Assembly: GCA_900539265.1 (NCBI GenBank) | Contig: UQBM01000009.1 | Coordinates: forward strand, 4,397 to 68,396 | Reading direction: 5' to 3' | Source: an uncultured Mollicutes bacterium | GTDB taxonomy: Bacteria; Bacillota_I; Bacilli_A; ML615J-28; CAG-313 | DNA length: 64,000 nucleotides | Shown: in pieces, positions 38,241-46,886 of the stretch | Position numbering within the stretch: the stretch's first letter is position 1 | Layout: each line of letters starts with the position of its first letter | The notes under the pieces: generated by a model | Databases searched by the model: none | What the model saw: only the letters and a program-made list of their open reading frames with translations | Told to the model about the DNA's origin: nothing | Made by a program: the position numbers and the translations under genes

Positions 38241-40918
38241 AATTAGTTAATGTTGTAAAAACATATGTAATGGGCGATTCAAAAGTCGAAGCTTTAAAGG
38301 GAATAAGCGTTAATTTTAGAAAAAATGAATTTGTATCTATTCTTGGTCCATCGGGTTGTGGAAAAACAACTCTCTTAAATATTATTGGTGGACTTGATAA
38401 ATATACAGTTGGTGATTTAGTTATAAATGGTATCTCAACAAAGAAATTTAGTGACCGCGATTGGGATGTGTATCGAAATCATAGAATTGGATTTATTTTT
38501 CAAAGTTACAACTTAATTCCTCATCAAACAATTTTAGAAAATGTTGAGTTAGCTTTAACGATTGCAGGAATGGGCAAAAATGAAAGATTAGAAAAAGCTC
38601 GAATGGTATTAGATCGCGTTGGTTTAGCTGGTCAGTATAATAAAAAACCTAATCAGTTGTCAGGAGGACAGTGTCAAAGAGTTGCTATTGCAAGGGCTCT
38701 TGTAAATGATCCTGAAATTCTTTTAGCAGATGAACCAACAGGGGCTTTAGATACTGTTACATCAGTTCAAATTATGGATTTGATTAAAGAAATTTCAAAA
38801 GAAAAATTAGTAATTATGGTTACTCATAATCCAGAACTTGCGGAAAAATATTCAACTAGAATTGTTAGATTGTTAGATGGCATTATTAATGATGATTCTA
38901 ATCCATGTTCTGATGAGGAAGAAGAAAAAGAATTGACTAGAAATGATGACCTTGAAGTAACGGAAAAAGCGAAGATGTCTTTTTGGACAGCTTTTAAACT
39001 TTCAAGTAGAAATTTATTAAGTAAATTCAAAAGAACTTTAATGGTTGGATTAGCTGGCTCAATAGGTATTATTGGTGTTTCTTTAGTACTTGCTTTATCA
39101 AGTGGAATTAGCGGTTACATTGATGATATGCAAGAAGATATGCTTTCTGGTAATCCCATAACAATTACTGAACAAGCCTATGATTTAAATGCTATGATTG
39201 GTTCTTTAAGTAATTTTGAGCAAGCAGAAATTGTTGTTAAAAATGGTTTTGTAGGGATTAACTCAATGTTAGAATTACTTGCTAAAAGAGCAGAGACAAT
39301 GAACTCTATTATGGTTACAAATGAAATTAATGAAGATTATGTAAACTATATTAAGGCTATGCCAAAAGAGTACGTTGAAGATATTTCTTATGGATATGGA
39401 ATTGATATTAGTAATAATATATATACAGATTTTGCATCAAAAAAAGGTGGAGATGCGCAAAAAACTTCTCTTACTGCAATCAAGCAGATATATAAGGCCT
39501 TACTTTCTGAAACAGAATTTAAAGAAGCTGTAAGTGCAATTTCAACTCTTTCGCAACCTATTAGTCAATCTCTTTCTAGTGAAGAATACATTTTATCACA
39601 GTATAAATTATTAAATGGTAAAATGGCTACTGAAAAAAATGAAATAATGATTGTAATTGATAAAAATTCCTTGATAACTGATTTAACTTTAGCACAACTT
39701 GGATACTATTCTCAAGATGAATTTTTGAATATGGCCTTTAAAGCTTTTAAGAGTGATTATGATGAAACTTTAATTAAAGAAGAATTTTCATATGAAGAAT
39801 TATTAAATAAAACTTTTACATGGTATCCTAATGACTCAATTTTCATTAAGAATAAAAGTTCCATTCCCGAAATAGTTCAAACTTGGCCTTTTTCTTATAA
39901 ATATAAAGTGGATGATACTTTTAGTGATGGATTAGAACTTAAGGTAGTTGGAATTTTGCAACCTAATGATGATATTAATTATGGATCTTTATCAACTGGT
40001 TTTTATTATACATCAGCCTTAACAGATTATATTTTAGAAGTAAATAAAAATAGCGAGATTGCTAGTTATATTCGAGATGATTTAAATGGTGAATCAATTA
40101 ATAGTATGATTGGAACGATGACTGGTGGTCAGGCTGTTGGTATTACATATCAATATGAATATGTTTTTGAGGGTGAAAATAAAACAGGAACTGGATTTGT
40201 TGGTAGCACCTCGCTTGCTTCACTTATGAATGATATGATGGGTAGTATGGTTGGTGGTGATAGTGGAAGTGATATTCCAGAAATATATACTCTTTCATTG
40301 CGAAATGTTGGTGGTAATGATTTAGCAAATAGTATTTCCATTTATCCTATTGACTTTAATATTAAAAAACAGGTTTTAGATTACCTAGATGCTTGGAACA
40401 ATGATGGCGATATTATTTTGAATGGTATAACTCTTACTAAGGAAGATAGAGTAAATATCACTTATATGGATACTTTATCCATTGTAATTTCAATGATAAA
40501 TACAATGATTAATATTGTAACAACAGCTCTTGTTGCGTTTACTGCGATTTCACTAATTGTATCAACAGTAATGATTGGTATTATTACTTATGTCTCAGTT
40601 GTCGAACGAATTAAAGAAATTGGGGTTATTAGATCCCTCGGAGGAAGAAAAAAAGACGTTGCTCATTTATTTAATGCGGAAACATTTATTATTGGACTTG
40701 TAGCAGGACTCTTAGGTATTGGTATAACTTATTTAATTGGTTTTATTGCAAATATGATAATTGGTGGTATAACTGGAATTTATACTCTTGTATCCTTAAA
40801 ATGGTATCAAGCTATTATAATGGTTACAATTAGTGTTCTACTTACTTTAATTTCTGGATTATTCCCATCACGTTCAGCTGCTAAAATGGATCCAGTTAAT
40901 GCACTTAGAACGGAGTAA
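38234..40918 (+). CDS. ABC transporter with fused ATPase and FtsX/MacB-like permease
   Basis: 894 residues. The N-terminal 225 form a LolD/MacB-type ATPase: Walker A GPSGCGKT, signature LSGGQCQR, Walker B LLADEPTGALD, H-loop MVTHN. A transmembrane helix at about 262-285 follows, then a large extracytoplasmic domain of about 460 residues and three C-terminal helices (about 755-880) with the FtsX motif VVERIKEIGVIRSLGGRKKDV. This is a mechanotransmission-type exporter half that should work as a homodimer. The substrate is unknown; drug or peptide efflux is suggested by the MarR gene. Ribosome-binding site AAGGAGGG. Confidence 0.9.
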   Translation: MLKLVNVVKTYVMGDSKVEALKGISVNFRKNEFVSILGPSGCGKTTLLNIIGGLDKYTVGDLVINGISTKKFSDRDWDVYRNHRIGFIFQSYNLIPHQTILENVELALTIAGMGKNERLEKARMVLDRVGLAGQYNKKPNQLSGGQCQRVAIARALVNDPEILLADEPTGALDTVTSVQIMDLIKEISKEKLVIMVTHNPELAEKYSTRIVRLLDGIINDDSNPCSDEEEEKELTRNDDLEVTEKAKMSFWTAFKLSSRNLLSKFKRTLMVGLAGSIGIIGVSLVLALSSGISGYIDDMQEDMLSGNPITITEQAYDLNAMIGSLSNFEQAEIVVKNGFVGINSMLELLAKRAETMNSIMVTNEINEDYVNYIKAMPKEYVEDISYGYGIDISNNIYTDFASKKGGDAQKTSLTAIKQIYKALLSETEFKEAVSAISTLSQPISQSLSSEEYILSQYKLLNGKMATEKNEIMIVIDKNSLITDLTLAQLGYYSQDEFLNMAFKAFKSDYDETLIKEEFSYEELLNKTFTWYPNDSIFIKNKSSIPEIVQTWPFSYKYKVDDTFSDGLELKVVGILQPNDDINYGSLSTGFYYTSALTDYILEVNKNSEIASYIRDDLNGESINSMIGTMTGGQAVGITYQYEYVFEGENKTGTGFVGSTSLASLMNDMMGSMVGGDSGSDIPEIYTLSLRNVGGNDLANSISIYPIDFNIKKQVLDYLDAWNNDGDIILNGITLTKEDRVNITYMDTLSIVISMINTMINIVTTALVAFTAISLIVSTVMIGIITYVSVVERIKEIGVIRSLGGRKKDVAHLFNAETFIIGLVAGLLGIGITYLIGFIANMIIGGITGIYTLVSLKWYQAIIMVTISVLLTLISGLFPSRSAAKMDPVNALRTE

Positions 40919-40921
40919 AAT

Positions 40922-41371
40922 ATGAAAAATAAAATAGTTAATTTATTATTTGTATTTTTGGTATTGTTAATGATTACATCTTGTACAAGCACTAGAATTA
41001 TACCAAAAGGCTATACAAATAAAGAAAATTATACTACCGCAAACATTAGTCAACTCAATAATACGCTTCAGTTATCTATTTACAAATATGAAAAAAGACC
41101 TAATTTGAATAATAATAAATTTTTAAAGCCAATTTCTAATAATTTTGAGGAATTAGAAGAATTATTAATTCGCTTTGAACAAGAAATTGAAAACTATGAT
41201 TTTAAGGATAAATATGATATTAAATTAGAAGACATAAGTACTGATGATTACGTATATATAGATTATAGAATAAGTGAGAAAGAACAATTTAGTATTTATT
41301 TTTTTGATAGTTCTCAAAATATTTTATACTATTGTTATATGATAATTCAAAATGAAGTGGAAGAAGTTTAA
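40922..41371 (+). CDS. Small lipoprotein of the MarR-ABC operon
   Basis: 149 residues. Signal peptide with lipobox ITSC. The mature part is rich in Asn, Tyr and Glu and has no family I recognise. It lies 3 bases after the exporter gene and overlaps the next gene by 20 bases, so it is co-transcribed. It may be an outer partner of the MacB-like exporter, which is inference. Confidence 0.75.
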   Translation: MKNKIVNLLFVFLVLLMITSCTSTRIIPKGYTNKENYTTANISQLNNTLQLSIYKYEKRPNLNNNKFLKPISNNFEELEELLIRFEQEIENYDFKDKYDIKLEDISTDDYVYIDYRISEKEQFSIYFFDSSQNILYYCYMIIQNEVEEV

Positions 41372-41708
41372 AATTTGGTGTAAAACTTGGTTAAAAAGAA
41401 TTTTAAATTGGCGTTTTCTAGTTTGTTTTCTGATTGCTTGGATGATAACAAATGGATGGAGTTATATTAGTTTAGCAATATCTTCAATTTTCGATATTTC
41501 TTGGTTGAAGGTTATTGCAACTGCTTATATATCCTTACTATGGTTACCATTTACTCCTGAAAAAATTTTGACCTTTATTATTGCGCTTTTCATTATGAAA
41601 AAAATTTTTCCTCAAGATCAGCAATCAATTCAAGAACTTGAAAATATGATTAATAAAGAAAAAAAGAAAAAAGTTGATGAAAAAGAAAAAGATAAGGATA
41701 ATGAGTAG
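41352..41708 (+). CDS. Small membrane protein with two hydrophobic segments
   Basis: 118 residues: a basic, Trp-rich start (KWKKFKIWCKTWLKR), hydrophobic segments at about 20-40 and 50-80, and a highly charged C-terminal tail (KKKKVDEKEKDKDNE). The ATG lies inside the previous lipoprotein gene in another frame; no strong ribosome-binding site, so coupling is likely. I do not recognise the family. It is the last gene before the operon terminator. Confidence 0.68.
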   Translation: MKWKKFKIWCKTWLKRILNWRFLVCFLIAWMITNGWSYISLAISSIFDISWLKVIATAYISLLWLPFTPEKILTFIIALFIMKKIFPQDQQSIQELENMINKEKKKKVDEKEKDKDNE

Positions 41709-41732
41709 ATAGTTTTCATTTTCATAAATTTT

Positions 41733-41766
41733 AAAAACTAATTCTAAATCAGAATTAGTTTTTTTT
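41733..41766 (+). terminator. Terminator of the MarR-ABC operon
   Basis: AAACTAATTCT (41735-41745) pairs perfectly with AGAATTAGTTT (41751-41761), five-base loop, followed by a run of T residues. Confidence 0.85.
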
Positions 41767-41775
41767 AAAAAAGTA

Positions 41776-41803
41776 TTGACATTTTACAAAAAATGGGTAT
41801 AAT
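41776..41803 (+). promoter_or_regulatory. clpB promoter
   Basis: TTGACA (41776-41781), 16-base spacer, TATAAT (41798-41803), directly upstream of the CIRCE element. Confidence 0.85.
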
Positions 41804-41807
41804 AATA

Positions 41808-41834
41808 TTAGCACTCGAAGTAGTAGAGTGCTAA
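41808..41834 (+). promoter_or_regulatory. CIRCE element (HrcA operator)
   Basis: Exact consensus TTAGCACTC, nine-base spacer, GAGTGCTAA. It lies between the -10 and the clpB start and implies repression by HrcA and heat-shock induction. The hrcA gene is not in the window. Confidence 0.95.
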
Positions 41835-41846
41835 AGGGGTGAAAAT

Positions 41847-43958
41847 ATGGAAATGCAAGATTATTCAAAAGATGAAAAAGTATTAGAAAAATTTGGTCGT
41901 GATGTAACTGAAAGTGTAAGAGATGGAAAAATTGATCCAGTTATTGGTCGTGAAGAAGAAATTCTACGAATTGTGAAAATCCTTGCTAGAAAAACGAAAA
42001 ATAATCCAATTCTTATTGGTTCACCAGGTGTAGGTAAGACTGCTATTATTGAAGGATTGGCCGCACGTATCGTAAAAGAAGATGTTCCTGAAAATTTAAA
42101 AGGATGTCATATATATGAACTAGATATGGGAGCACTTGTTGCTGGCGCAAAATATCGCGGTGAATTTGAGGAAAGATTAAAAGCTGTTTTAAATAAAATA
42201 AAAGAAAAAAATGGTGAAATGATTTTGTTTATTGATGAAATTCATTTAATTGTTGGTGCAGGTCGTGCTGATGGTGCTTTGGATGCTGGCAATATGTTAA
42301 AGCCAATGCTTGCTAGAGGAGAACTACATTGTATTGGGGCAACAACCTTAAATGAATATCGTAATTATATTGAAAAGGATTCTGCTCTTGAAAGACGTTT
42401 TGAAAAAGTTTATATAAGTGAGCCAACAGTAGAAGATACGATTAGTATTTTACGTGGTTTAAAAGATCGTTTTGAAGTATTCCATGGTGTTAGAATTTCC
42501 GATCCTGCAATTATTGCTGCCGCAACACTTTCTAATCGTTATATTACTGATCGTTTCTTGCCAGATAAGGCCATTGACTTAATTGATGAGGCTTGTGCAT
42601 CAATTAGAACGGAAATGAATTCTATGCCTAACGAACTTGATTTATTACAACGTCAAATTATGCAACTTGAAATTGAAAAAACTGCTCTTGAAAAAGAAAA
42701 GGATGCTCTTTCTAAAGAACGACTTGGAAAAATAAACGAAGAATTAAAAGTTAAAAAACAAAATTCTGATGAAATGATGAAGAAATGGAAAAAAGAAAAA
42801 GAGGAATTATCAATAATTAAACAAAAACAAAAAGATTTAGAAAGTTATAAAAAAGAATATGATGATGCATTGTTAAAAGCTGATTATAATAGAGCTGGAG
42901 AATTAATCTATAAAATTATTCCAACCCTTGAAAAAGAGATAACTGCTTATGAACAAAAAACATCAACAAATAAGATGATATCTGAGGTTGTAACCGAAAA
43001 TGATATTGCTGATATCATTTCTAAATCAACGAATATTCCTGTTTCTAAACTTGTCCAAGGGGATAAAGAGAAGTTATTGGGATTAAAAGATACGCTTGCT
43101 AAAAGGGTAATAGGACAAGATGAGGCTCTTACATTAGTTAGTGATGCTATAATTAGACAAAGATCGGGTATCAAAGATGAAAATAGACCAATTGGTTCCT
43201 TCTTATTCCTAGGACCAACAGGTGTGGGTAAAACCGAAGTATGTAAAAGTTTAGCCGAAGCTTTGTTTGATAGTGAGTCACATATTGTTAGATTTGATAT
43301 GAGTGAGTATATGGAACCTCATTCAGTATCTCGATTAATTGGTGCTCCTCCTGGATATGTTGGATATGATGAGGGAGGACAATTAACGGAGGCTATTAGA
43401 AGAAGACCATATTCAATAGTTTTATTTGATGAGGTTGAAAAAGCGCATCGAGATATTTTTAACGTATTATTGCAAATTCTTGATGATGGTCGCCTAACTG
43501 ATTCGCAAGGAAGAGTAGTTGATTTTAAAAATACGATTATTATTATGACTTCTAATTTAGGTAGCGAATATCTTTTAAATCATGATGAAAATGCTACCGA
43601 ACTTGTTATGAATGAAGTTCACGCCCACTTTAGACCTGAATTTCTAAATCGTATTGATGAAATAGTGATGTTTAATCCATTATCAAAAGATGTTCAAATA
43701 AAGATTGTTGATAAACTTTTAAATGAATTAAGAGTAAGATTAAATAAAAATAATATTAAAGTTAATTTTACAAATGCGTTAAAGAAATATGTTATTGATA
43801 ATAGTTATAATACTACTTATGGAGCAAGACCAATTAAACGTTTTATTCAAAAAAATATTGAGACAGAAATTGCTAAAAAAATTATTTCATCAGAGATAGA
43901 ACCTAATTTCTATTATGAAATAGATTATCAAGGTCATTTAGTAATTTCTACTAAATAG
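41847..43958 (+). CDS. clpB: ClpB disaggregase lacking the N-terminal domain
   Basis: 703 residues. The AAA+ 1 domain starts almost at residue 1 (GRDVTESVRDGKIDPVIGRE; Walker A GSPGVGKT, Walker B LFIDEIH). The coiled-coil M-domain at about 265-375 has ClpB-type sequence (LLQRQIMQLEIEKTALEKE, YNRAGELIYKIIPTLEKE). AAA+ 2 has Walker A GPTGVGKT and Walker B IVLFDEVEKAH. The roughly 145-residue Clp_N domain is missing, as in mycoplasma ClpB and in the short form of E. coli ClpB. It unfolds and rescues aggregated proteins, normally with DnaK. AAAGGGG precedes the start; ATG 41853 is also possible. Confidence 0.94.
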   Translation: MEMQDYSKDEKVLEKFGRDVTESVRDGKIDPVIGREEEILRIVKILARKTKNNPILIGSPGVGKTAIIEGLAARIVKEDVPENLKGCHIYELDMGALVAGAKYRGEFEERLKAVLNKIKEKNGEMILFIDEIHLIVGAGRADGALDAGNMLKPMLARGELHCIGATTLNEYRNYIEKDSALERRFEKVYISEPTVEDTISILRGLKDRFEVFHGVRISDPAIIAAATLSNRYITDRFLPDKAIDLIDEACASIRTEMNSMPNELDLLQRQIMQLEIEKTALEKEKDALSKERLGKINEELKVKKQNSDEMMKKWKKEKEELSIIKQKQKDLESYKKEYDDALLKADYNRAGELIYKIIPTLEKEITAYEQKTSTNKMISEVVTENDIADIISKSTNIPVSKLVQGDKEKLLGLKDTLAKRVIGQDEALTLVSDAIIRQRSGIKDENRPIGSFLFLGPTGVGKTEVCKSLAEALFDSESHIVRFDMSEYMEPHSVSRLIGAPPGYVGYDEGGQLTEAIRRRPYSIVLFDEVEKAHRDIFNVLLQILDDGRLTDSQGRVVDFKNTIIIMTSNLGSEYLLNHDENATELVMNEVHAHFRPEFLNRIDEIVMFNPLSKDVQIKIVDKLLNELRVRLNKNNIKVNFTNALKKYVIDNSYNTTYGARPIKRFIQKNIETEIAKKIISSEIEPNFYYEIDYQGHLVISTK

Positions 43959-43982
43959 AAAAATGATAGTGCTTAATGAAGT

Positions 43983-44015
43983 AAAACTACAGTTTATTAA
44001 AAACTGTAGTTTTTT
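43983..44015 (+). terminator. clpB terminator
   Basis: AAAACTACAGTTT (43983-43995), loop ATTAA, AAACTGTAGTTTT (44001-44013) with T residues. Perfect 13-bp stem. Confidence 0.88.
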
Positions 44016-44059
44016 GATTATTAATAAAATGTCTAAAAATAGTTAAAAGGTTTATATTT

Positions 44060-44088
44060 TGGACAAAAAAATAAAAATGAGATATAAT
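44060..44088 (+). promoter_or_regulatory. Promoter of the DNA alkylation repair gene
   Basis: TGGACA (44060-44065), 17-base spacer, TATAAT (44083-44088), followed by AAGGTG and the start codon; a very short leader. Confidence 0.65.
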
Positions 44089-44105
44089 AATTAAGGTGAA
44101 AAAAA

Positions 44106-44774
44106 ATGCAAGAAGAATTTTATAATTTAGCAAATAAATCACAAGCAGCTTTTGCAAAAAAGTTAACGCCAACGAATATTGCTTTTTTAGGTATTAAAAT
44201 ACCTAGGATTAAAGAATTTGTAAAAAATCATCAAATAACATATGATGAACTATACAATATTAAGTTAAATCAATATGTTGAACAAGATATTTTATTTGGT
44301 CTTTTTTTAAATAAACTTGGAAAAATTAAAAATCAGTTATATTATGATACTTTTTTATATTTTGTTAAATATTTAGATAATTGGATGACTTGTGATACCT
44401 TTGTTTGCGATACAAAATTTAAAAAGAATGATTATGATCAACTACTTTCTATTATTCAATGTTTATTGCAACAAGAACCAATAGAAATTAGATGTGGTTT
44501 AATTCTTTTAAAAAAATATTTTATTAAGGAATTAGAATTTGATGAAATATTTAAAATGATAAAAGGAATTAAATATGGCAATTATTATGTTGATATGGGA
44601 TGTGCTTGGTTATTGTGCACAATGGGTTGTTATAATTTTGAATACATATATAATCATTTACCTAATATATTAGAGATGTCTAATTTTGTGTATAATAAAA
44701 CACTTCAAAAAATGAGGGAATCATACTTAATTACACCAGAACAAAAACAGCGTCTTAAAAATTTAAATTTTTAA
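44106..44774 (+). CDS. DNA alkylation repair family protein (AlkD-like HEAT-repeat)
   Basis: 222 residues, all-helical pattern. Family-like blocks are FLGIKIPRIKEFVKNH near the start, KYLDNWMTCDTFV (a W-x-x-x-D segment where the family carries functional residues) and GNYYVDMGCAWLLCTMG with KTLQKMRES near the end, as in the AlkD-related DNA alkylation repair group. Members are DNA glycosylases or related binding proteins; activity here is not proven. Preceded by AAGGTG, monocistronic. Confidence 0.78.
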   Translation: MQEEFYNLANKSQAAFAKKLTPTNIAFLGIKIPRIKEFVKNHQITYDELYNIKLNQYVEQDILFGLFLNKLGKIKNQLYYDTFLYFVKYLDNWMTCDTFVCDTKFKKNDYDQLLSIIQCLLQQEPIEIRCGLILLKKYFIKELEFDEIFKMIKGIKYGNYYVDMGCAWLLCTMGCYNFEYIYNHLPNILEMSNFVYNKTLQKMRESYLITPEQKQRLKNLNF

Positions 44775-44795
44775 AACTATATTTTATTGTTTTAT

Positions 44796-44835
44796 TTGAC
44801 ATATTTTTAATTTGATGGTATTCAAAAATATGTCA
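44796..44835 (+). promoter_or_regulatory. Probable tRNA-Arg promoter overlapped by a 12-bp inverted repeat
   Basis: TTGACA (44796-44801) is 17 bases from a weak TATTCA (44819-44824), and the tRNA starts 19 bases further on. A perfect 12-bp inverted repeat, TGACATATTTTT (44797-44808) and AAAAATATGTCA (44824-44835), spans both promoter elements. It has no following T-tract, so it is not a typical terminator. Confidence 0.5.
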
Positions 44836-44842
44836 TTCCTAT

Positions 44843-44919
44843 GTGCGTATAGCTCAGTTGGACAGAGCAGCTGCCTCCTAAGCAGCAGGTCGGATGTTCG
44901 AATCATCTTACGCACGCCA
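44843..44919 (+). tRNA. tRNA-Arg(CCT)
   Basis: Acceptor GTGCGTA/TACGCAC, D-stem GCTC/GAGC, anticodon stem GCTGC/GCAGC with loop CTCCTAA giving anticodon CCT, T-loop TTCGAAT, and an encoded CCA. It reads AGG codons. Confidence 0.93.
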
Positions 44920-44930
44920 GAGATTTTTTA

Positions 44931-44960
44931 AAAGGCAGTGTCTAATAACTGCCTTTTTTT
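44931..44960 (+). terminator. tRNA-Arg terminator
   Basis: AAAGGCAGT (44931-44939) pairs with ACTGCCTTT (44948-44956), then further T residues. Confidence 0.85.
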
Positions 44961-45092
44961 AAGTTAGTTTATAAAATTTATGTATAATAATATAAATAAT
45001 GATATAATAGATATAATTATTAAAAATAATAATATATAATTTTGTAAATATATTAAACTAATAATTTATAATTGGAACAAGAGGTGACAAAT

Positions 45093-46886
45093 ATGAAGTA
45101 TGGCTTATGGAAGACTTTTACAACACAAATAAAAAGGATTGAGGAAGGTAAGATATCCTATGTATATTTAATATATATACTAAATGCCTTAGCATCAGGA
45201 GTAATTCCAGTTATTGGTGTCTTTTTTACAAAAATTATTATTGATGAAATTACAACATCAAATAGTATTGATGTTTTTTTATTTAAGATGCTTATCTTAA
45301 TTATTATATCTACTATTTGTTTAGTTTTAAAGTCCATTCTTGAAGGTATACTTTCTGGTAAATTTTTATTGTTAAGGCAAAAGGAATTTGAGAAAGTAAT
45401 TCATTTATATCATACTACTAAATATGAAAATATTGAAAATAGTGATTTCCAAGATACTGTAAATAGTGCTTCTGAGGCATTAGAAGGTGATGGTAGAGGA
45501 TTTGAAAAATCTTATAGTAATTTTAAAATAATTTTAACATCACTTGTAAGTATTATTTTATTTAGCATTATTTTAGCATATTTTAATATTATTTTGGTAA
45601 TTGTTTGTTTTTTATCAACACTAATATCTATTATTATCAATAAAAAAGTAGCTGATTACAATCGAAAAAGGCAAAAAGATTTAGCACATGCTAACAGACA
45701 AAAATCCTATTATAATAATGCAGCAAGTGATTTTTCTTATGGTAAGGATACAAGAATCTTTTCGTTAAAAGAATTTATTATGGAGAAATATAATGATAAA
45801 TCGTTATCTTATTTAAAAGTCCTACATGATTTATTAAATAAAGAATTTAAATATGGATTATTTGGACTAGTTACTTTATTGATTCAAGATGGTATATCAT
45901 ATAGTATAATTGTCTATAGTGCTATTAAAGGTTATATTACTTTATCAGAAGTTACATTATATATTTCATCAATTATTGCTTTTACGACGGTTCTTAGAAC
46001 TCTATCTGATAATATAACTGATTTAATTAAAAATTTAAAATTAACAATGACTTATTTCGAGTTTATGGATTCAACTGAGAAAGAGAAAAAATTAAACAAA
46101 TGGGAATTTGACTATCATGAAGGTGTAACCATTGAATTTAAGGATGTTTGGTTTAAATATCCCAACACTGATAATTATATTTTAAAAAATTTAAATTTTA
46201 AAATAAATAAAAATGAAAAAATTGCCATTGTTGGAACAAATGGTGCTGGTAAAACAACAATTGTAAAACTAATTTGTGGTCTATTTGAACCGACTGAAGG
46301 TCAAGTTTTAGTAAATAATGTGGATTTAAAGACTCTTGATAAAGAAGATTATCAAAAATTAATATCTACGGTATTTCAAGATTATGATATTTATGCTTTG
46401 ACAGTTTTAGAAAATGTTGGGGGTATGGATTACAATAGAGAAAAAGTTATTCAATGTATAGATTCTGTTGGTTTAAAAGAAGTAATTGAAGCTTTACCAA
46501 ATAGCTATGATACAACTCTATTAAAAGTTATTGACGAAAATGGTGTGGATTTATCAGGTGGGCAAAAACAAAAGATTGCTATTGCAAGAGCTTTATATAA
46601 AGATGGTGGAATTGTTATCCTCGATGAGCCGACAAGTGCGTTAGATGCCTTGGCTGAGGCTTCTATATATCAACAATTTTCCAATTTGGTGAAAAATAAA
46701 ACCTCAATTTATATATCGCATAGACTTTCTTCTACTAAATTTTGTAATCGAATTTTATTCTTTAATGAAAATGGTCTACAAGAAGAGGGCACACATGATG
46801 ATTTGATGAAGAATAGACAAGGGTACTATGAGATGTTTATGATTCAAGGTAAATATTATCAAGAAGGAGGAAATAGTAATGATTAA
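45093..46886 (+). CDS. ABC exporter half-transporter (first of pair)
   Basis: 597 residues from ATG 45093, which has GAGGTG six bases upstream; an upstream TTG at 45072 is not favoured. Six membrane helices occupy about 20-310. The C-terminal ATPase has Walker A GTNGAGKT, signature LSGGQKQK, Walker B VILDEPTSALD and H-loop YISHRLSS. This is a type IV (MsbA/LmrA-like) exporter half. With the overlapping next gene it should form a heterodimer exporting a lipid, peptide or drug. The leader (44961-45092) is extremely AT-rich with several TATAAT-like boxes but no clear -35. Confidence 0.88.
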   Translation: MKYGLWKTFTTQIKRIEEGKISYVYLIYILNALASGVIPVIGVFFTKIIIDEITTSNSIDVFLFKMLILIIISTICLVLKSILEGILSGKFLLLRQKEFEKVIHLYHTTKYENIENSDFQDTVNSASEALEGDGRGFEKSYSNFKIILTSLVSIILFSIILAYFNIILVIVCFLSTLISIIINKKVADYNRKRQKDLAHANRQKSYYNNAASDFSYGKDTRIFSLKEFIMEKYNDKSLSYLKVLHDLLNKEFKYGLFGLVTLLIQDGISYSIIVYSAIKGYITLSEVTLYISSIIAFTTVLRTLSDNITDLIKNLKLTMTYFEFMDSTEKEKKLNKWEFDYHEGVTIEFKDVWFKYPNTDNYILKNLNFKINKNEKIAIVGTNGAGKTTIVKLICGLFEPTEGQVLVNNVDLKTLDKEDYQKLISTVFQDYDIYALTVLENVGGMDYNREKVIQCIDSVGLKEVIEALPNSYDTTLLKVIDENGVDLSGGQKQKIAIARALYKDGGIVILDEPTSALDALAEASIYQQFSNLVKNKTSIYISHRLSSTKFCNRILFFNENGLQEEGTHDDLMKNRQGYYEMFMIQGKYYQEGGNSND

